This document shows, piece after piece, positions 27,771-36,788 of a DNA stretch of 64,000 bases (its first letter is position 1; every line of letters starts with the position of its first letter). The stretch covers positions 31,281 through 95,280 of the forward strand of contig JAKSRD010000005.1 in NCBI GenBank assembly GCA_024403795.1, given 5' to 3'. The translations under genes and the position numbers were made by a program. The notes below the pieces were generated by a model, which had not been told where the DNA came from, searched no databases, and saw only the letters and a list, made by a program, of their open reading frames with translations. This DNA comes from Saccharofermentans sp. (lineage in GTDB: Bacteria > Bacillota > Clostridia > Saccharofermentanales > Saccharofermentanaceae).

Positions 27771-29016
27771 ATTGCGCTGAACTGATAATGGACTTCGCGG
27801 CCAGATATGCTTCGCTCATGCAGGCCTGAAGATTGTATCCGCCGCTGATGCCGTCGACATCAAGAGCTTCACCGATAATGTAAAGGCCCGGTACGACCTT
27901 AGACTCCATCGTCTTGCGATCGACTTCCTTAAGCGACACTCCTCCCCTGGTCACATAAGCCCTCTCGATTACAGGTGCCTCATTCAGGGCCAGACACAAA
28001 TGCTTTAACTCTTTTCTGAGCTTCTTGCGGTTCTCCTTAGTAAAACTCTGTGCATACGCTCCTGCCGTTCCCGCACGGCGCGTAACTGCTTCTGCCACGG
28101 ATGCCGGAATTTGATCGGACAACAGATTGGATATCTTGGTATCGTGATGATCTGCGATCCTGTTCTGAAGTTCCTGATCGAGCTGTTCTTCGGTCAACGA
28201 AGGGATCAGATCGAGTTCTATGAATACATTTTTTCCGTTGATGTCGACAGGGATCTCTCTGGACAGTTCCATTATCGCCGGCCCCGTCAGCCCGAAATCA
28301 GCAAACAACACATCCCCGCTTCGCGTTGCTATTACCTTGCCGTCACAATAGAGCGACACTTTTGCATTTACCGATACCCCGCTCAGTTCCTTTGTAAATG
28401 AAGCTGAATCGCGATCAAGAGCTATCGGTGCAAGCGCAGCTCTGACAGGAACTATCGTGTGTCCCATTCTTCCGGCCAAAACATATGAATCTCCGGCAGA
28501 TCCTGTTCCGGTAAAAGAACTTCCGCCGCAGGATAAGATCAGATGATCGAAGGTGTAATCTCCGTTCTTTGTGGATATCTCGAAAACATCCTTCTTGCAG
28601 ATATCAAGAACTGCCGTACCGGTGATCGTTTTCGAGCTGTCTGATATATAAGTAAGTATGGTATCTCTTACCTTTACGGCGCTGTCACAAACTGGAAAGA
28701 TCCTGTTATTCTCTTCTTCCTTAAGCTTCAGCCCCAACTCTCTCTCGCAAAACTCCATTGTGTTGTCCGGAGTAAACTCCTTAAGTGCGGGATATATAAA
28801 ATTGCCGGCTTCATGGAAACCGTTCTTAAGTTCGGCAGGGTCCTTGCGATTGGTAATATTGCAACGCCCGTGACCTGTAAGTGTAAGCTTTTGTCCCGGT
28901 ATCTGATTCTTCTCAAGGATCGTAACTTCAATGTCCTTGCCGACAGCCAATCTCTTCAACTGGCATGCCGCAAAAAGACCGGCTGCACCTCCGCCGACTA
29001 TGCCTACGGTAATCAT
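27769..29016 (-). CDS. HI0933/YhiN-family FAD-dependent flavoprotein
   Basis: The 415-residue product has an N-terminal dinucleotide fold (VGIVGGGAAGLFAACQLKRL) and LEKNQIPGQKLTLTGHGRCNITN, the HI0933 family signature. LILSCGGSSFTGTGSAGDSY follows in the middle, and the C-terminal GLYIIGEALDVDGISGGYNLQACMSEAYLAA. Members are predicted NAD(P)/FAD oxidoreductases of unknown substrate. It overlaps the upstream small gene by 1 bp. Confidence 0.9.
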   Translation of the reverse strand: MITVGIVGGGAAGLFAACQLKRLAVGKDIEVTILEKNQIPGQKLTLTGHGRCNITNRKDPAELKNGFHEAGNFIYPALKEFTPDNTMEFCERELGLKLKEEENNRIFPVCDSAVKVRDTILTYISDSSKTITGTAVLDICKKDVFEISTKNGDYTFDHLILSCGGSSFTGTGSAGDSYVLAGRMGHTIVPVRAALAPIALDRDSASFTKELSGVSVNAKVSLYCDGKVIATRSGDVLFADFGLTGPAIMELSREIPVDINGKNVFIELDLIPSLTEEQLDQELQNRIADHHDTKISNLLSDQIPASVAEAVTRRAGTAGAYAQSFTKENRKKLRKELKHLCLALNEAPVIERAYVTRGGVSLKEVDRKTMESKVVPGLYIIGEALDVDGISGGYNLQACMSEAYLAAKSIISSAQ

Positions 29017-29279
29017 CAGTCTTCTCTTACCCTGATCTGGAATCTGTCGAATCTGACATTCTCAGTATATTGCTCGCGGAAAAAGATCGTCTGACCAAAT
29101 GCCGAGAATTCCTTGGTGTTCTTCTTCATCCACATCGGAACGGGAATGTCCATTTGTCTGCAGAGCTCAATAAGCGCTTTCTCCAAACGTCTTGAGTATG
29201 ACGGATCGGTATCCTCTGTAGTTACTTCCCTGATCTCAGTCATTCTGTTAGCGACAAAAAGTCGTCCTTCAAGAGTCAA
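29016..29279 (-). CDS. Small conserved protein upstream of the flavoprotein gene (function unknown)
   Basis: The 87-residue frame starts at TTG (29279), with GGAGG about 9 bp upstream; the nearby ATG is in a frame that stops after five codons. It contains an Arg/Glu-rich N-terminal half and MDIPVPMWMKKNTKEFSAFG followed by a predicted beta segment. I do not recognise the family. The 1-bp overlap with the flavoprotein gene suggests a joint function or coupled translation. Confidence 0.7.
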   Translation of the reverse strand: MTLEGRLFVANRMTEIREVTTEDTDPSYSRRLEKALIELCRQMDIPVPMWMKKNTKEFSAFGQTIFFREQYTENVRFDRFQIRVRED

Positions 29280-29408
29280 ATCTCATTCCTCCACAATTTT
29301 GTAACTGTTTGCCACTATTTTGCCTTTATTGAACCTTAAAGTAAATATTCAAGGTGATAAGATATAGCTGTTCAAAGTAATTGTTCCTTACTTCATAACA
29401 CCCTCCTT

Positions 29409-29442
29409 AAGACACTGACACCCCCTCGTCAGTGTCTTTTTT
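29409..29442 (+). terminator. Orphan intrinsic terminator
   Basis: AAGACACTGAC pairs with GTCAGTGTCTT and is followed by TTTTTT. The neighbouring gene upstream is on the other strand, so it may end a short RNA starting near 29375. Confidence 0.7.
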
Positions 29443-29504
29443 ATTGATTCATTAATTTATTGTAAAAATATACATAAAAACGATAAAAAAAAACTCACCT
29501 CTTA

Positions 29505-29533
29505 TTGATTGTGTAAAAACCAAGTTGTAAAAT
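29505..29533 (+). promoter_or_regulatory. Promoter of the zinc-ribbon gene
   Basis: TTGATT (29505-29510), a 17-bp spacer and TAAAAT (29528-29533), about 57 bp before the start codon. Confidence 0.6.
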
Positions 29534-29590
29534 AATGTTGAAATATCTCAGCGGATTCATTGAACATCCGTGATACAGGAGGTCATAACC

Positions 29591-30436
29591 ATGAAGAAAT
29601 GTCCCGATTGCGGTATGGTCATTGCCAACCAGGCTATCAGATGCCCTAAGTGTAAGTATACTTTTACTTCTGAAGATGAGACCACAGGCGGCTCCGATTC
29701 TGAAGCAATTACTCCTGCGGCAGCAGCTGTTTCTGCAGCAGCTACAGGCAAATCTGATAAAGTTGCCGGCATTATGCCGATGATTGAAGTCAATAAAGAG
29801 AATGTTGACGCTCTTTACGAGCAGCTCAAGGCAGCTATCGTTAAGAGAAAGACAGAGTTCGACCACTTTATTGATTTCCTTGAGAACAGAACATCTTGGC
29901 TCACATCTCCTGCAGAAGTTAAGGGTTCCCTCGCTTGCGAGAAGGGTCTCCTTATCAGAAGCGTTGCAGTTGCTAAACAGTTGTTGAGAATTAAGGATAC
30001 GATCATGCCTCAGCTCGACGAAGAGTCCGCTATCATCATTGCTCTCTTCCACGAAGTCGGTAAGGTTGGTATTGAAGGCAAGCCTCTCTTCATTCAGGAA
30101 GAGACAAGCGCTTTGGGCGGCACATCTACTCTGGGTCTCTCATTCAGCAGCAGATTGTCAGGTTCTTCTTCAAACTCTAACCCGACATATTCAGTCAACA
30201 GCAAGCTCGTTCATATGAACGTCGGCGTAAGATCCCTCTTCCTCGTATCACAGTACATGTTGCTCTCTGATGATGAGGCTCAGGCTATCAGCTACGCTTC
30301 AGATGTTGATCTCCTCGGCGGTAAGCTCTCACCCTACACACTCCTCCTCTCTACTGCTCTTCAGATGCAGAAGTCGATTTATGAGGATTCTGATGTAGTC
30401 TCTGCTTACAGCTTCACAGTAATCAATCCGAGCTGA
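29591..30436 (+). CDS. Zinc-ribbon protein with degenerate HD-like domain
   Basis: The ATG at 29591 follows CAGGAGG by 9 bp, giving 281 residues; an earlier ATG lies upstream of that site. The N-terminus is a C4 zinc ribbon (CPDCG near residue 4, CPKCK near 19). A Ala/Ser-rich linker leads to an all-helical domain resembling phage and clostridial HD-domain proteins. ALFHEVGKVG near residue 152 is in the place of the usual L-x-H-D-x-x-K-V/I, and LLSDDEAQAISYA follows. HD has become HE, so phosphohydrolase activity is doubtful. It is monocistronic, with its own promoter and terminator. Confidence 0.6.
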   Translation: MKKCPDCGMVIANQAIRCPKCKYTFTSEDETTGGSDSEAITPAAAAVSAAATGKSDKVAGIMPMIEVNKENVDALYEQLKAAIVKRKTEFDHFIDFLENRTSWLTSPAEVKGSLACEKGLLIRSVAVAKQLLRIKDTIMPQLDEESAIIIALFHEVGKVGIEGKPLFIQEETSALGGTSTLGLSFSSRLSGSSSNSNPTYSVNSKLVHMNVGVRSLFLVSQYMLLSDDEAQAISYASDVDLLGGKLSPYTLLLSTALQMQKSIYEDSDVVSAYSFTVINPS

Positions 30437-30461
30437 TGAGGATCAGAACTAACTGATTATT

Positions 30462-30491
30462 AAGGGCTGTCCGCGGGGCAGCCCTTTTTTT
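30462..30491 (+). terminator. Intrinsic terminator after the zinc-ribbon gene
   Basis: AAGGGCTG/CAGCCCTT stem followed by seven T, 25 bp after the stop codon. Confidence 0.9.
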
Positions 30492-30565
30492 GTAGTTGCT
30501 GACGCTTTCAGATCTACTTGCCGGCAGATTCTTTGATAATTAACAGATATTGGAAGGGCATTTAC

Positions 30566-31951
30566 ATGAAGTACGATAACGACAGACTCGGAGCAGCTCT
30601 TAAGATCTATCTCGGAACAGATCCTCTGCCGATGCATATGCCCGGCGGCAAACGTAACCCTGAATTCGTATCGCAAGCATTCATGCGCGACATCTCAGAG
30701 ATCGGCGGCTTCGATAATCTTCACTCGCCTTCCGGTCTTCTTAAGGATCTAGAAGATTGTGCCGCTTCACTATGGAAAGCGAATAACGCATACATATCGG
30801 TAAACGGCTCCACAGCACTCATTCTTACAGCCGTCCGCTGCGCCTCTTTGCTTAATCCGAATGCCAAGATCTTAACGGCAATGAACTGCCATTCGGCCGT
30901 ATGGAATGCCATTGAACTTACGGGGAATGCAATTGTACCGCTGATGCCGGCTTTCGATACCGGTCTTCCTTTTGCCGGTCACATATCCCCTTCAGATGTT
31001 GAAAGACAGCTTGCACGTGATCCTTCGATCAAGACGGTGATCCTAAGCTCTCCCACTTACGAGGGAGTATTGTCAGATACTGAAGAGATCTATCGTATCA
31101 CGCGAAAATACGACGCGATCCTCATAACGGATTGCGCGCATGGTCCTCATCTTGGTCTGGACGATCACTTCTTCGGTCCTGATGCAAAGGGAGATCTGGT
31201 AATAAAGAGTCTTCACAAGACGCTCTCATCTCCTACACAGACTGCCGTAATGCTCAGGAATGCGGACTGTCCTATCGAAGATTCGCTTATCAGAAGAGGA
31301 ATGGATATTTTCGAGACATCAAGCCCCTCATATATTCTTTTGGGCGGTGTCTCCAAATGTCTCGCAAATCTAACTGCAAAAGGTCCTGAGATCTTTAAAC
31401 CTTGGGAAGATGCCGTCTCCTACGCGGAAGAGAATCTGCGCGGACTCCGCAACTTCAAGCTATGGGAAGCTCCCGTCAGAGAGAGATCCAAGTTCGTGCT
31501 CATGGGCGCCGGTGATAAACTTTTTGAGTACTTGCGAGGAACATTCAACATCGAATGCGAAGTCAGTTTCCCTTCCCACCTGATCGCAATGACCGGCATC
31601 GGAGATACGGAAGAGTCCCTGAAGAGATTCTGTGATGCCGTTATCACTACAGATAACGCCATTGACGGAGAATACTCCGAATCCAGATTTGTCTCCAGAC
31701 CTTATCCGAGATTTGCCGTTACGTTAAGAGAAGCATCCAAATACAGATTTGTATGCGAAGAACTTAAACCCGAGAACGCGGTGGGCCGAATCTCCGGCGA
31801 ATTCATCTACGGTTTCCCGCCCGGAATTCCGATCCTGTTGCCGGGTGAAGTCATCACGGAGGATACTTTGCGGATCCTCTCGCGAAGTGATGTCAGCCTT
31901 ATGTTAGGCGGCGGAAATACTTATCAGGGAACGATCCCCGTTTTACCTTAA
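30566..31951 (+). CDS. Orn/Lys/Arg decarboxylase-family PLP enzyme
   Basis: The start at 30566 follows TGGAAGG; the open frame extends 16 codons upstream without family sequence. The 461-residue product is the short SpeA/YaaO type. It has HMPGGKRN near residue 24, SVNGSTALILTAVRCA, ILITDCAHGPHLG and the PLP lysine in VIKSLHKTLSSPTQTAVML near residue 220. A C-terminal domain ends in FIYGFPPGIPILLPGEVI. Family members decarboxylate arginine or lysine for polyamine synthesis; which one applies here is not clear. Confidence 0.88.
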   Translation: MKYDNDRLGAALKIYLGTDPLPMHMPGGKRNPEFVSQAFMRDISEIGGFDNLHSPSGLLKDLEDCAASLWKANNAYISVNGSTALILTAVRCASLLNPNAKILTAMNCHSAVWNAIELTGNAIVPLMPAFDTGLPFAGHISPSDVERQLARDPSIKTVILSSPTYEGVLSDTEEIYRITRKYDAILITDCAHGPHLGLDDHFFGPDAKGDLVIKSLHKTLSSPTQTAVMLRNADCPIEDSLIRRGMDIFETSSPSYILLGGVSKCLANLTAKGPEIFKPWEDAVSYAEENLRGLRNFKLWEAPVRERSKFVLMGAGDKLFEYLRGTFNIECEVSFPSHLIAMTGIGDTEESLKRFCDAVITTDNAIDGEYSESRFVSRPYPRFAVTLREASKYRFVCEELKPENAVGRISGEFIYGFPPGIPILLPGEVITEDTLRILSRSDVSLMLGGGNTYQGTIPVLP

Positions 31952-31954
31952 CTG

Positions 31955-32842
31955 TCAGTGCGGAGCAGTAATAAGGAAGAATTCGTAATCGTCAGGATTC
32001 TCATCATCACCGAACTGGGCCGCTTCCGACAAATATGGAGTATTATCGGCAAGGACCTCAGAGACCGGTTTTGCCGTGTCATCAGCTGTATAAACATACA
32101 TGATGATGCCGTCATATCCTTCCGGAACAACAAAATATGATGTCGAAGTGATCTTTACCTTCTGATTGATCACGCCGTCAGGAGACTCCTCTTCTCCCTC
32201 ATCCCAGGTTGTCGAACGGAACTCATAATATCCTACTCTGTATGTCTCGCCGTCATAAACGACATTTCCGGTTACGGAGAAGCTGTCAATATACATCGAC
32301 ATGTTGATCGAAGGATATGTCAGGCCCGTATAGTAATCGAGAAAAGAGACATTATGATACGAGAAGAATGACATGTTGTAATTGCCCAATACTCTATAAG
32401 AGATTGGGAAGATCTGTGTATAGTTGACCTCGTAAATAACATATCCGTCTTCTTCAGCGGGGTAGGAAGTAATGATAGGCTTGTTGATCGTAGAGATGTT
32501 GTTCAAGTTCTCGCAAACCTGATTATCATTAGCATCAAGACAGTATTGAACAAAATAAGTGCGAACGCTCTGTCCGGCCATTTTGACATCCATGTCCTTA
32601 CCCCAGGGGCGAGTTACTTTGTCGATCTCAATAGTGCCGAAATCCTCAGTCGCATCAACCCTCGTAAGATCATGAGAAGGTGCTCTGTGGAGAGGTTCCC
32701 TTGTCTCAGTAGTCTCGTTGGTGTGATGAAAGCCAACACCGGAACCGCGGGTACCATCGTGTGAGCCGCCCTGAAAACAGGCGGTCACAGACAATGATAA
32801 TGCTGATACTAAAACAGTTGCTGTTATCTTCTTAATGTTCAT
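31955..32842 (-). CDS. Putative lipoprotein of unknown function
   Basis: The 295-residue product begins with a lipoprotein signal: MNIKKITATVLVSALSLSV then the lipobox T-A-C at residue 22. A Gly/His/Thr/Glu-rich linker follows, then a beta-rich region (about 60-270) with many Tyr/Val/Ile alternations. I recognise no enzymatic motif. It is expected on the outer face of the membrane. It converges on the decarboxylase gene with only 3 bp between stops. Confidence 0.75.
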   Translation of the reverse strand: MNIKKITATVLVSALSLSVTACFQGGSHDGTRGSGVGFHHTNETTETREPLHRAPSHDLTRVDATEDFGTIEIDKVTRPWGKDMDVKMAGQSVRTYFVQYCLDANDNQVCENLNNISTINKPIITSYPAEEDGYVIYEVNYTQIFPISYRVLGNYNMSFFSYHNVSFLDYYTGLTYPSINMSMYIDSFSVTGNVVYDGETYRVGYYEFRSTTWDEGEEESPDGVINQKVKITSTSYFVVPEGYDGIIMYVYTADDTAKPVSEVLADNTPYLSEAAQFGDDENPDDYEFFLITAPH

Positions 32843-32915
32843 ATTGTTACCCCTAATCCTAAATCATCCCAATATGGACATTATACCATCAGCACCATAC
32901 ACATGCGAGAAGCCG

Positions 32916-34892
32916 TTATTCGAGTTCGAAAGCACCGGTATAGAGCTGATAGTAAGTACCCTTCTCGGCAATGAGCTGGTCATGTGAACCACGCTCAATG
33001 ATCTTACCGTGGTCAAGAACCATGATGACATCAGAATTCATAACGGTTGACAAACGGTGAGCGATTACGAATACCGTACGGCCTTCCATGAGCTTATCCA
33101 TACCGCGCTGAACGATAGCCTCTGTACGTGTATCAATGGAAGATGTAGCTTCATCAAGGATCATTACCGGCGGATCTGCTACTGCAGCTCTTGCAATGGC
33201 AATAAGCTGTCTCTGACCCTGTGACAAGTTCGAACCGTTGTTTGTAAGTTCTGTATCGTAACCCTTAGGAAGACGCTCGATAAAGTCAGCGGCGCCGGCA
33301 AGTTCTGCGGCTTTCTTGCAATCCTCATCCGAAGCATCAAGACGACCGTAACGGATGTTTTCCATAACGGTACCGGTAAAGAGATTTGTCTCCTGAAGAA
33401 CGAGTCCCAGAGATCTTCTGAGATCCTTCTTCTTGATCTTGTTAACGTTGATCCCGTCATAACGGATCTTACCATCAGCAATATCGTAGAAGCGATTGAT
33501 AAGATTTGTGATCGTAGTCTTTCCTGCACCGGTAGCACCAACGAAAGCTACCTTCTGACCCGGCTTTGCGTACACGGATACATCTGTGAGGACCTGCTTC
33601 TCAGGAACATAAGAGAAATCAACCTCGTTAAGAGTTACGTCACCCTTAAGCTCAGTATATGTGATCGTTCCGTCTGCCTGGTGAGGATGCTTCCACGCCC
33701 AGTGGCCTGTCTTCTTTTCAGATTCGGTTATCGTGCCGTCTTCTGAAATATTTGCGTTGACAAGAGTAACATATCCGTCATCTGTCTCAGGTTCCTCATC
33801 CAGAAGTGAAAAGACTCTCTCGGCACCGGCACCTGCCATAACGATCGCATTCATCTGCATTGTTATCTGGTTGATATTACCGACGAACTGCTTGCTCATG
33901 TTAAGGAAGGGAACCATAACAGAGATATCAAAGACCATTCCGGAGATTGAAACGTTCTTTGTCTCAAATGCGATCATGAGACCGCCGCCGATCGCAAGAA
34001 GAACATAGAGAATATTACCGATATTGTTGTTAATAGGGCCGAGAATGTTTGCATAAGTGTTTGCCTTTGTGCTGTCTTCTACGAGACCATCATTCAACTT
34101 GGTAAATTCTTCCTCAACCTTCGGTTCATGGTTGAATACCTTAACAACCTTCTGTCCGTTCATTATCTCCTGAACGTAACCCTCGGTAGCAGCGACGGCT
34201 TTCTGCTGTCTGACAAAGTACTTTGCCGAACCTGCACCGACCTTGCTCGTAACAAACATCATAGCAATGATCCCCGCGATAACGATCAAAGTCATCCATA
34301 AGCTGTAGTAGATCATAATGCCGAACACTGCAATGATTACAACTCCTGCTCTGATCGCAGTAGGGAAAGCCTGTGAGACCATCTGTCTCAAGGTATCGAT
34401 ATCGTTTGTATAATGGCTCATGATATTTCCGTGCTTATGAGTATCGAAATATCTGAGCGGCAATGTCTGCATCTTGTTGAAGAGATCAGTTCTGGTCTTA
34501 TGCATGAAGTCCTGTGTCATGCGTGCCTGAAGCTGTGTCTGAAGAACACTCAGTGAGACTGCAACAACATATATGCATATGAGGGGGATAACATAAGCAA
34601 GGATCCTCGGCTTTGCTGCCGTCCAGTCACCTGCTTTGAATGTATCATCGATTACTTTAATTACCTTCTGCTGAACGATTCCCGGAGCAGCAGATGTCAA
34701 AGCTCCGAAAATGCTGCAAAATACGATTCCCACGAACATGGCAGGGTTGCACTTAATGTAGTATTTCAGAACCCTCTTAAGATTGCCCATGGATCCGACA
34801 ACCTGAGACATTGATGCGGGGCCCTTGCCTCTTCTTCCGGGTGCTGGTGCTGCCTCAACAGGCTTCTTGGGAGCATTGTTCTTATTACTCAT
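32916..34892 (-). CDS. ABC exporter subunit with consensus catalytic site
   Basis: The start at 34892 (MSNKNNAPKK) follows GGGAGG; the open frame runs further upstream only because it overlaps the neighbour. The 658-residue product has six membrane helices (about residues 60-370) and one nucleotide-binding domain: Walker A GATGAGKTT, signature LSQGQ and Walker B ILDEATSSID with the catalytic Glu. A Gly/Pro/Ala-rich N-terminal tail and an inserted acidic loop near residue 420 are extra. It overlaps its partner by 8 bp. Confidence 0.93.
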   Translation of the reverse strand: MSNKNNAPKKPVEAAPAPGRRGKGPASMSQVVGSMGNLKRVLKYYIKCNPAMFVGIVFCSIFGALTSAAPGIVQQKVIKVIDDTFKAGDWTAAKPRILAYVIPLICIYVVAVSLSVLQTQLQARMTQDFMHKTRTDLFNKMQTLPLRYFDTHKHGNIMSHYTNDIDTLRQMVSQAFPTAIRAGVVIIAVFGIMIYYSLWMTLIVIAGIIAMMFVTSKVGAGSAKYFVRQQKAVAATEGYVQEIMNGQKVVKVFNHEPKVEEEFTKLNDGLVEDSTKANTYANILGPINNNIGNILYVLLAIGGGLMIAFETKNVSISGMVFDISVMVPFLNMSKQFVGNINQITMQMNAIVMAGAGAERVFSLLDEEPETDDGYVTLVNANISEDGTITESEKKTGHWAWKHPHQADGTITYTELKGDVTLNEVDFSYVPEKQVLTDVSVYAKPGQKVAFVGATGAGKTTITNLINRFYDIADGKIRYDGINVNKIKKKDLRRSLGLVLQETNLFTGTVMENIRYGRLDASDEDCKKAAELAGAADFIERLPKGYDTELTNNGSNLSQGQRQLIAIARAAVADPPVMILDEATSSIDTRTEAIVQRGMDKLMEGRTVFVIAHRLSTVMNSDVIMVLDHGKIIERGSHDQLIAEKGTYYQLYTGAFELE

Positions 34893-36630
34893 TGTCTGAT
34901 CCTCCCTTCGTCTGTTCTTCATATATCTCACGGTAGATATCGCTTGATTCAAGGAGTTCGGCATGAGTTCCGACACCCTTGATCTTACCGCCGTCCATGA
35001 TGATTATCATGTCGCAGTCCTGAACGGAAGCAACTCTCTGAGCAATGATGATCTTCGTTGTCTCAGGAATATACTCGGCAAACCCCTTGCGGATCAGAGC
35101 ATCGGTTTTTGTATCTACAGCTGATGTGGAATCATCAAGGATAAGTATCTTCGGCTTCTTGATCAAAGCTCTGGCAATACAGAGTCTCTGCTTCTGACCG
35201 CCGGAAACATTGGTTCCGCCCTGCTCGATATATGTATCGTATTTATCAGGGAACGAGTTGACGAACTCTTCGGCCTGAGCGATCTTGCATGCCTCGACAA
35301 GCTCTTCGTCAGTCGCATTCTCATTACCCCATCTGAGGTTCTCTGCGATCGTACCGGAGAACAATTCGTTCTTCTGAAGTACAACGGAGACTGCATCTCT
35401 CAAGGTCTTAACGTCATATTCCTTAACAGGAACGCCGCCGACCTTTACTACACCGGAAGTAACATCATAAAGTCTCGGAATAAGCTGGATCAATGTGGTC
35501 TTGGAAGAACCTGTTCCGCCCAGGATTCCTACAGACATGCCGCTCTCAATGCGAAGATCGATATCAAAAAGCGCATCACGGCTTGCTTTCTCGGAATACC
35601 TGAAGGCAACATCCTCAAAATCGATCGAACCGTCCTTAACATCCATGACGGGATTCTCAGGATTCTTGATCGAAGGCTCTTCATCAAGAACCTCTACGAT
35701 ACGTCTTACTGCCTCGATCGACATCGTAAGCATTACGTAGATCATTGATACCATCAAAAGTGACATAAGGACCATAAATCCGTATGTAAGCAAAGCTGAG
35801 ATCTCACCGACGTTTATGATCGTGCCCTTACCTGTTACAACAAGCTTTGAACCAAGAAGAAGAATAAAAGCCACGTTGAAGTAAAGGCACATCTCCATAA
35901 GAGGAGAGTTAAGTCCGACGATCTTCTCTGCCTTTGTAAAATCAAATTTGATGTCGTCGGAAGCCTTACCGAACTTCTCGATCTCATGCTTCTCTCTTGC
36001 AAAGCCCTTAACGACACGCATGCCGCGGACATTCTCTTCGATTGACTCGTTGAGCTTATCGTACTTCTTGAATACGGCACGGAATGCAGGAAGTGCAAAC
36101 TTACCGATGAGAAGCAGACCGGCTGCCATGACGGGAACAACGATAACGAATGTAGTTGCCAGAGAACCACCTGACACATATGCCATGACAATGGCAAAGA
36201 TCAGCATCGAAGGAGCTCGTACGGCAATTCTGATCGCCATCATATAAGCATTCTGGACTGTAGTAATATCGGTAGTCATTCTCGTAACAAGAGATGATGT
36301 GGAGAACTTATCGATGTTACTGAAAGAAAACTGCTGAACCTTCTTGAAGATGTCACTTCTCAAGTTGCCCGCAAAACCGGATGACGCTCTCGCAGAAAAA
36401 TTACCTGCGAGTGTACCGCACAACAGAGATGCAATTGCAGCTAATGCAATGAGAGCTCCGCTCTTGAGGATCTGATTCATATCAGCACCCTCGTTCTGAA
36501 TGTAATTGACCATGCTAGCCGTAATACTCGGAATAAGGACCTCAAGTATTACTTCACCGATAACAAAAAGAAGCGACAGAAGCGAATCTTTTTTGTATTG
36601 GCGTAACGATTTAAGGATTTTACGTATCAC
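34885..36630 (-). CDS. ABC exporter subunit with degenerate catalytic site
   Basis: The 581-residue product starts at GTG (36630) after GGAGGGG. It has six membrane helices and a nucleotide-binding domain with Walker A GGTGSSKTT, signature VSGGQ and Walker B ILDDSTSAVD, where Asp replaces the catalytic Glu. This asymmetry is the hallmark of heterodimeric type IV exporters such as TM287/288 and BmrCD. It is transcribed first, upstream of its consensus-site partner. Substrate (drug, lipid or peptide) is unknown. Confidence 0.93.
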   Translation of the reverse strand: MIRKILKSLRQYKKDSLLSLLFVIGEVILEVLIPSITASMVNYIQNEGADMNQILKSGALIALAAIASLLCGTLAGNFSARASSGFAGNLRSDIFKKVQQFSFSNIDKFSTSSLVTRMTTDITTVQNAYMMAIRIAVRAPSMLIFAIVMAYVSGGSLATTFVIVVPVMAAGLLLIGKFALPAFRAVFKKYDKLNESIEENVRGMRVVKGFAREKHEIEKFGKASDDIKFDFTKAEKIVGLNSPLMEMCLYFNVAFILLLGSKLVVTGKGTIINVGEISALLTYGFMVLMSLLMVSMIYVMLTMSIEAVRRIVEVLDEEPSIKNPENPVMDVKDGSIDFEDVAFRYSEKASRDALFDIDLRIESGMSVGILGGTGSSKTTLIQLIPRLYDVTSGVVKVGGVPVKEYDVKTLRDAVSVVLQKNELFSGTIAENLRWGNENATDEELVEACKIAQAEEFVNSFPDKYDTYIEQGGTNVSGGQKQRLCIARALIKKPKILILDDSTSAVDTKTDALIRKGFAEYIPETTKIIIAQRVASVQDCDMIIIMDGGKIKGVGTHAELLESSDIYREIYEEQTKGGSDNE

Positions 36631-36709
36631 AGGGCTTCCCCTCCCATAATTTAAGACAACATATTATAAATCAATTAAAATTCGTTTTGTGGGACATTCT
36701 ATTCTCTTT

Positions 36710-36738
36710 TTGACGAACATAAGCGGGGGTGTTAATAT
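36710..36738 (+). promoter_or_regulatory. Promoter of the acyl-CoA synthetase gene
   Basis: TTGACG (36710-36715), a 17-bp spacer and TAATAT (36733-36738), 50 bp upstream of the start. A small hairpin (GGCTTT...AAAGATAAGCC) lies in the leader before AGGGAGG. Confidence 0.65.
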
Positions 36739-36788
36739 TGTTTTTGGCTTTATTTCAATAAAGATAAGCCTTAAGGGAGGAATTAACC

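Larger units (their letters stand above)
29280..29590. other. Intergenic region with an unassigned terminator and a promoter
   Basis: There is no gene in these 311 bp. They hold a plus-strand terminator (29409-29442) without any upstream plus-strand gene, a possible extended -10 (TGATAAGAT near 29362-29370) and the promoter of the zinc-ribbon gene (29505-29533). Confidence 0.6.
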
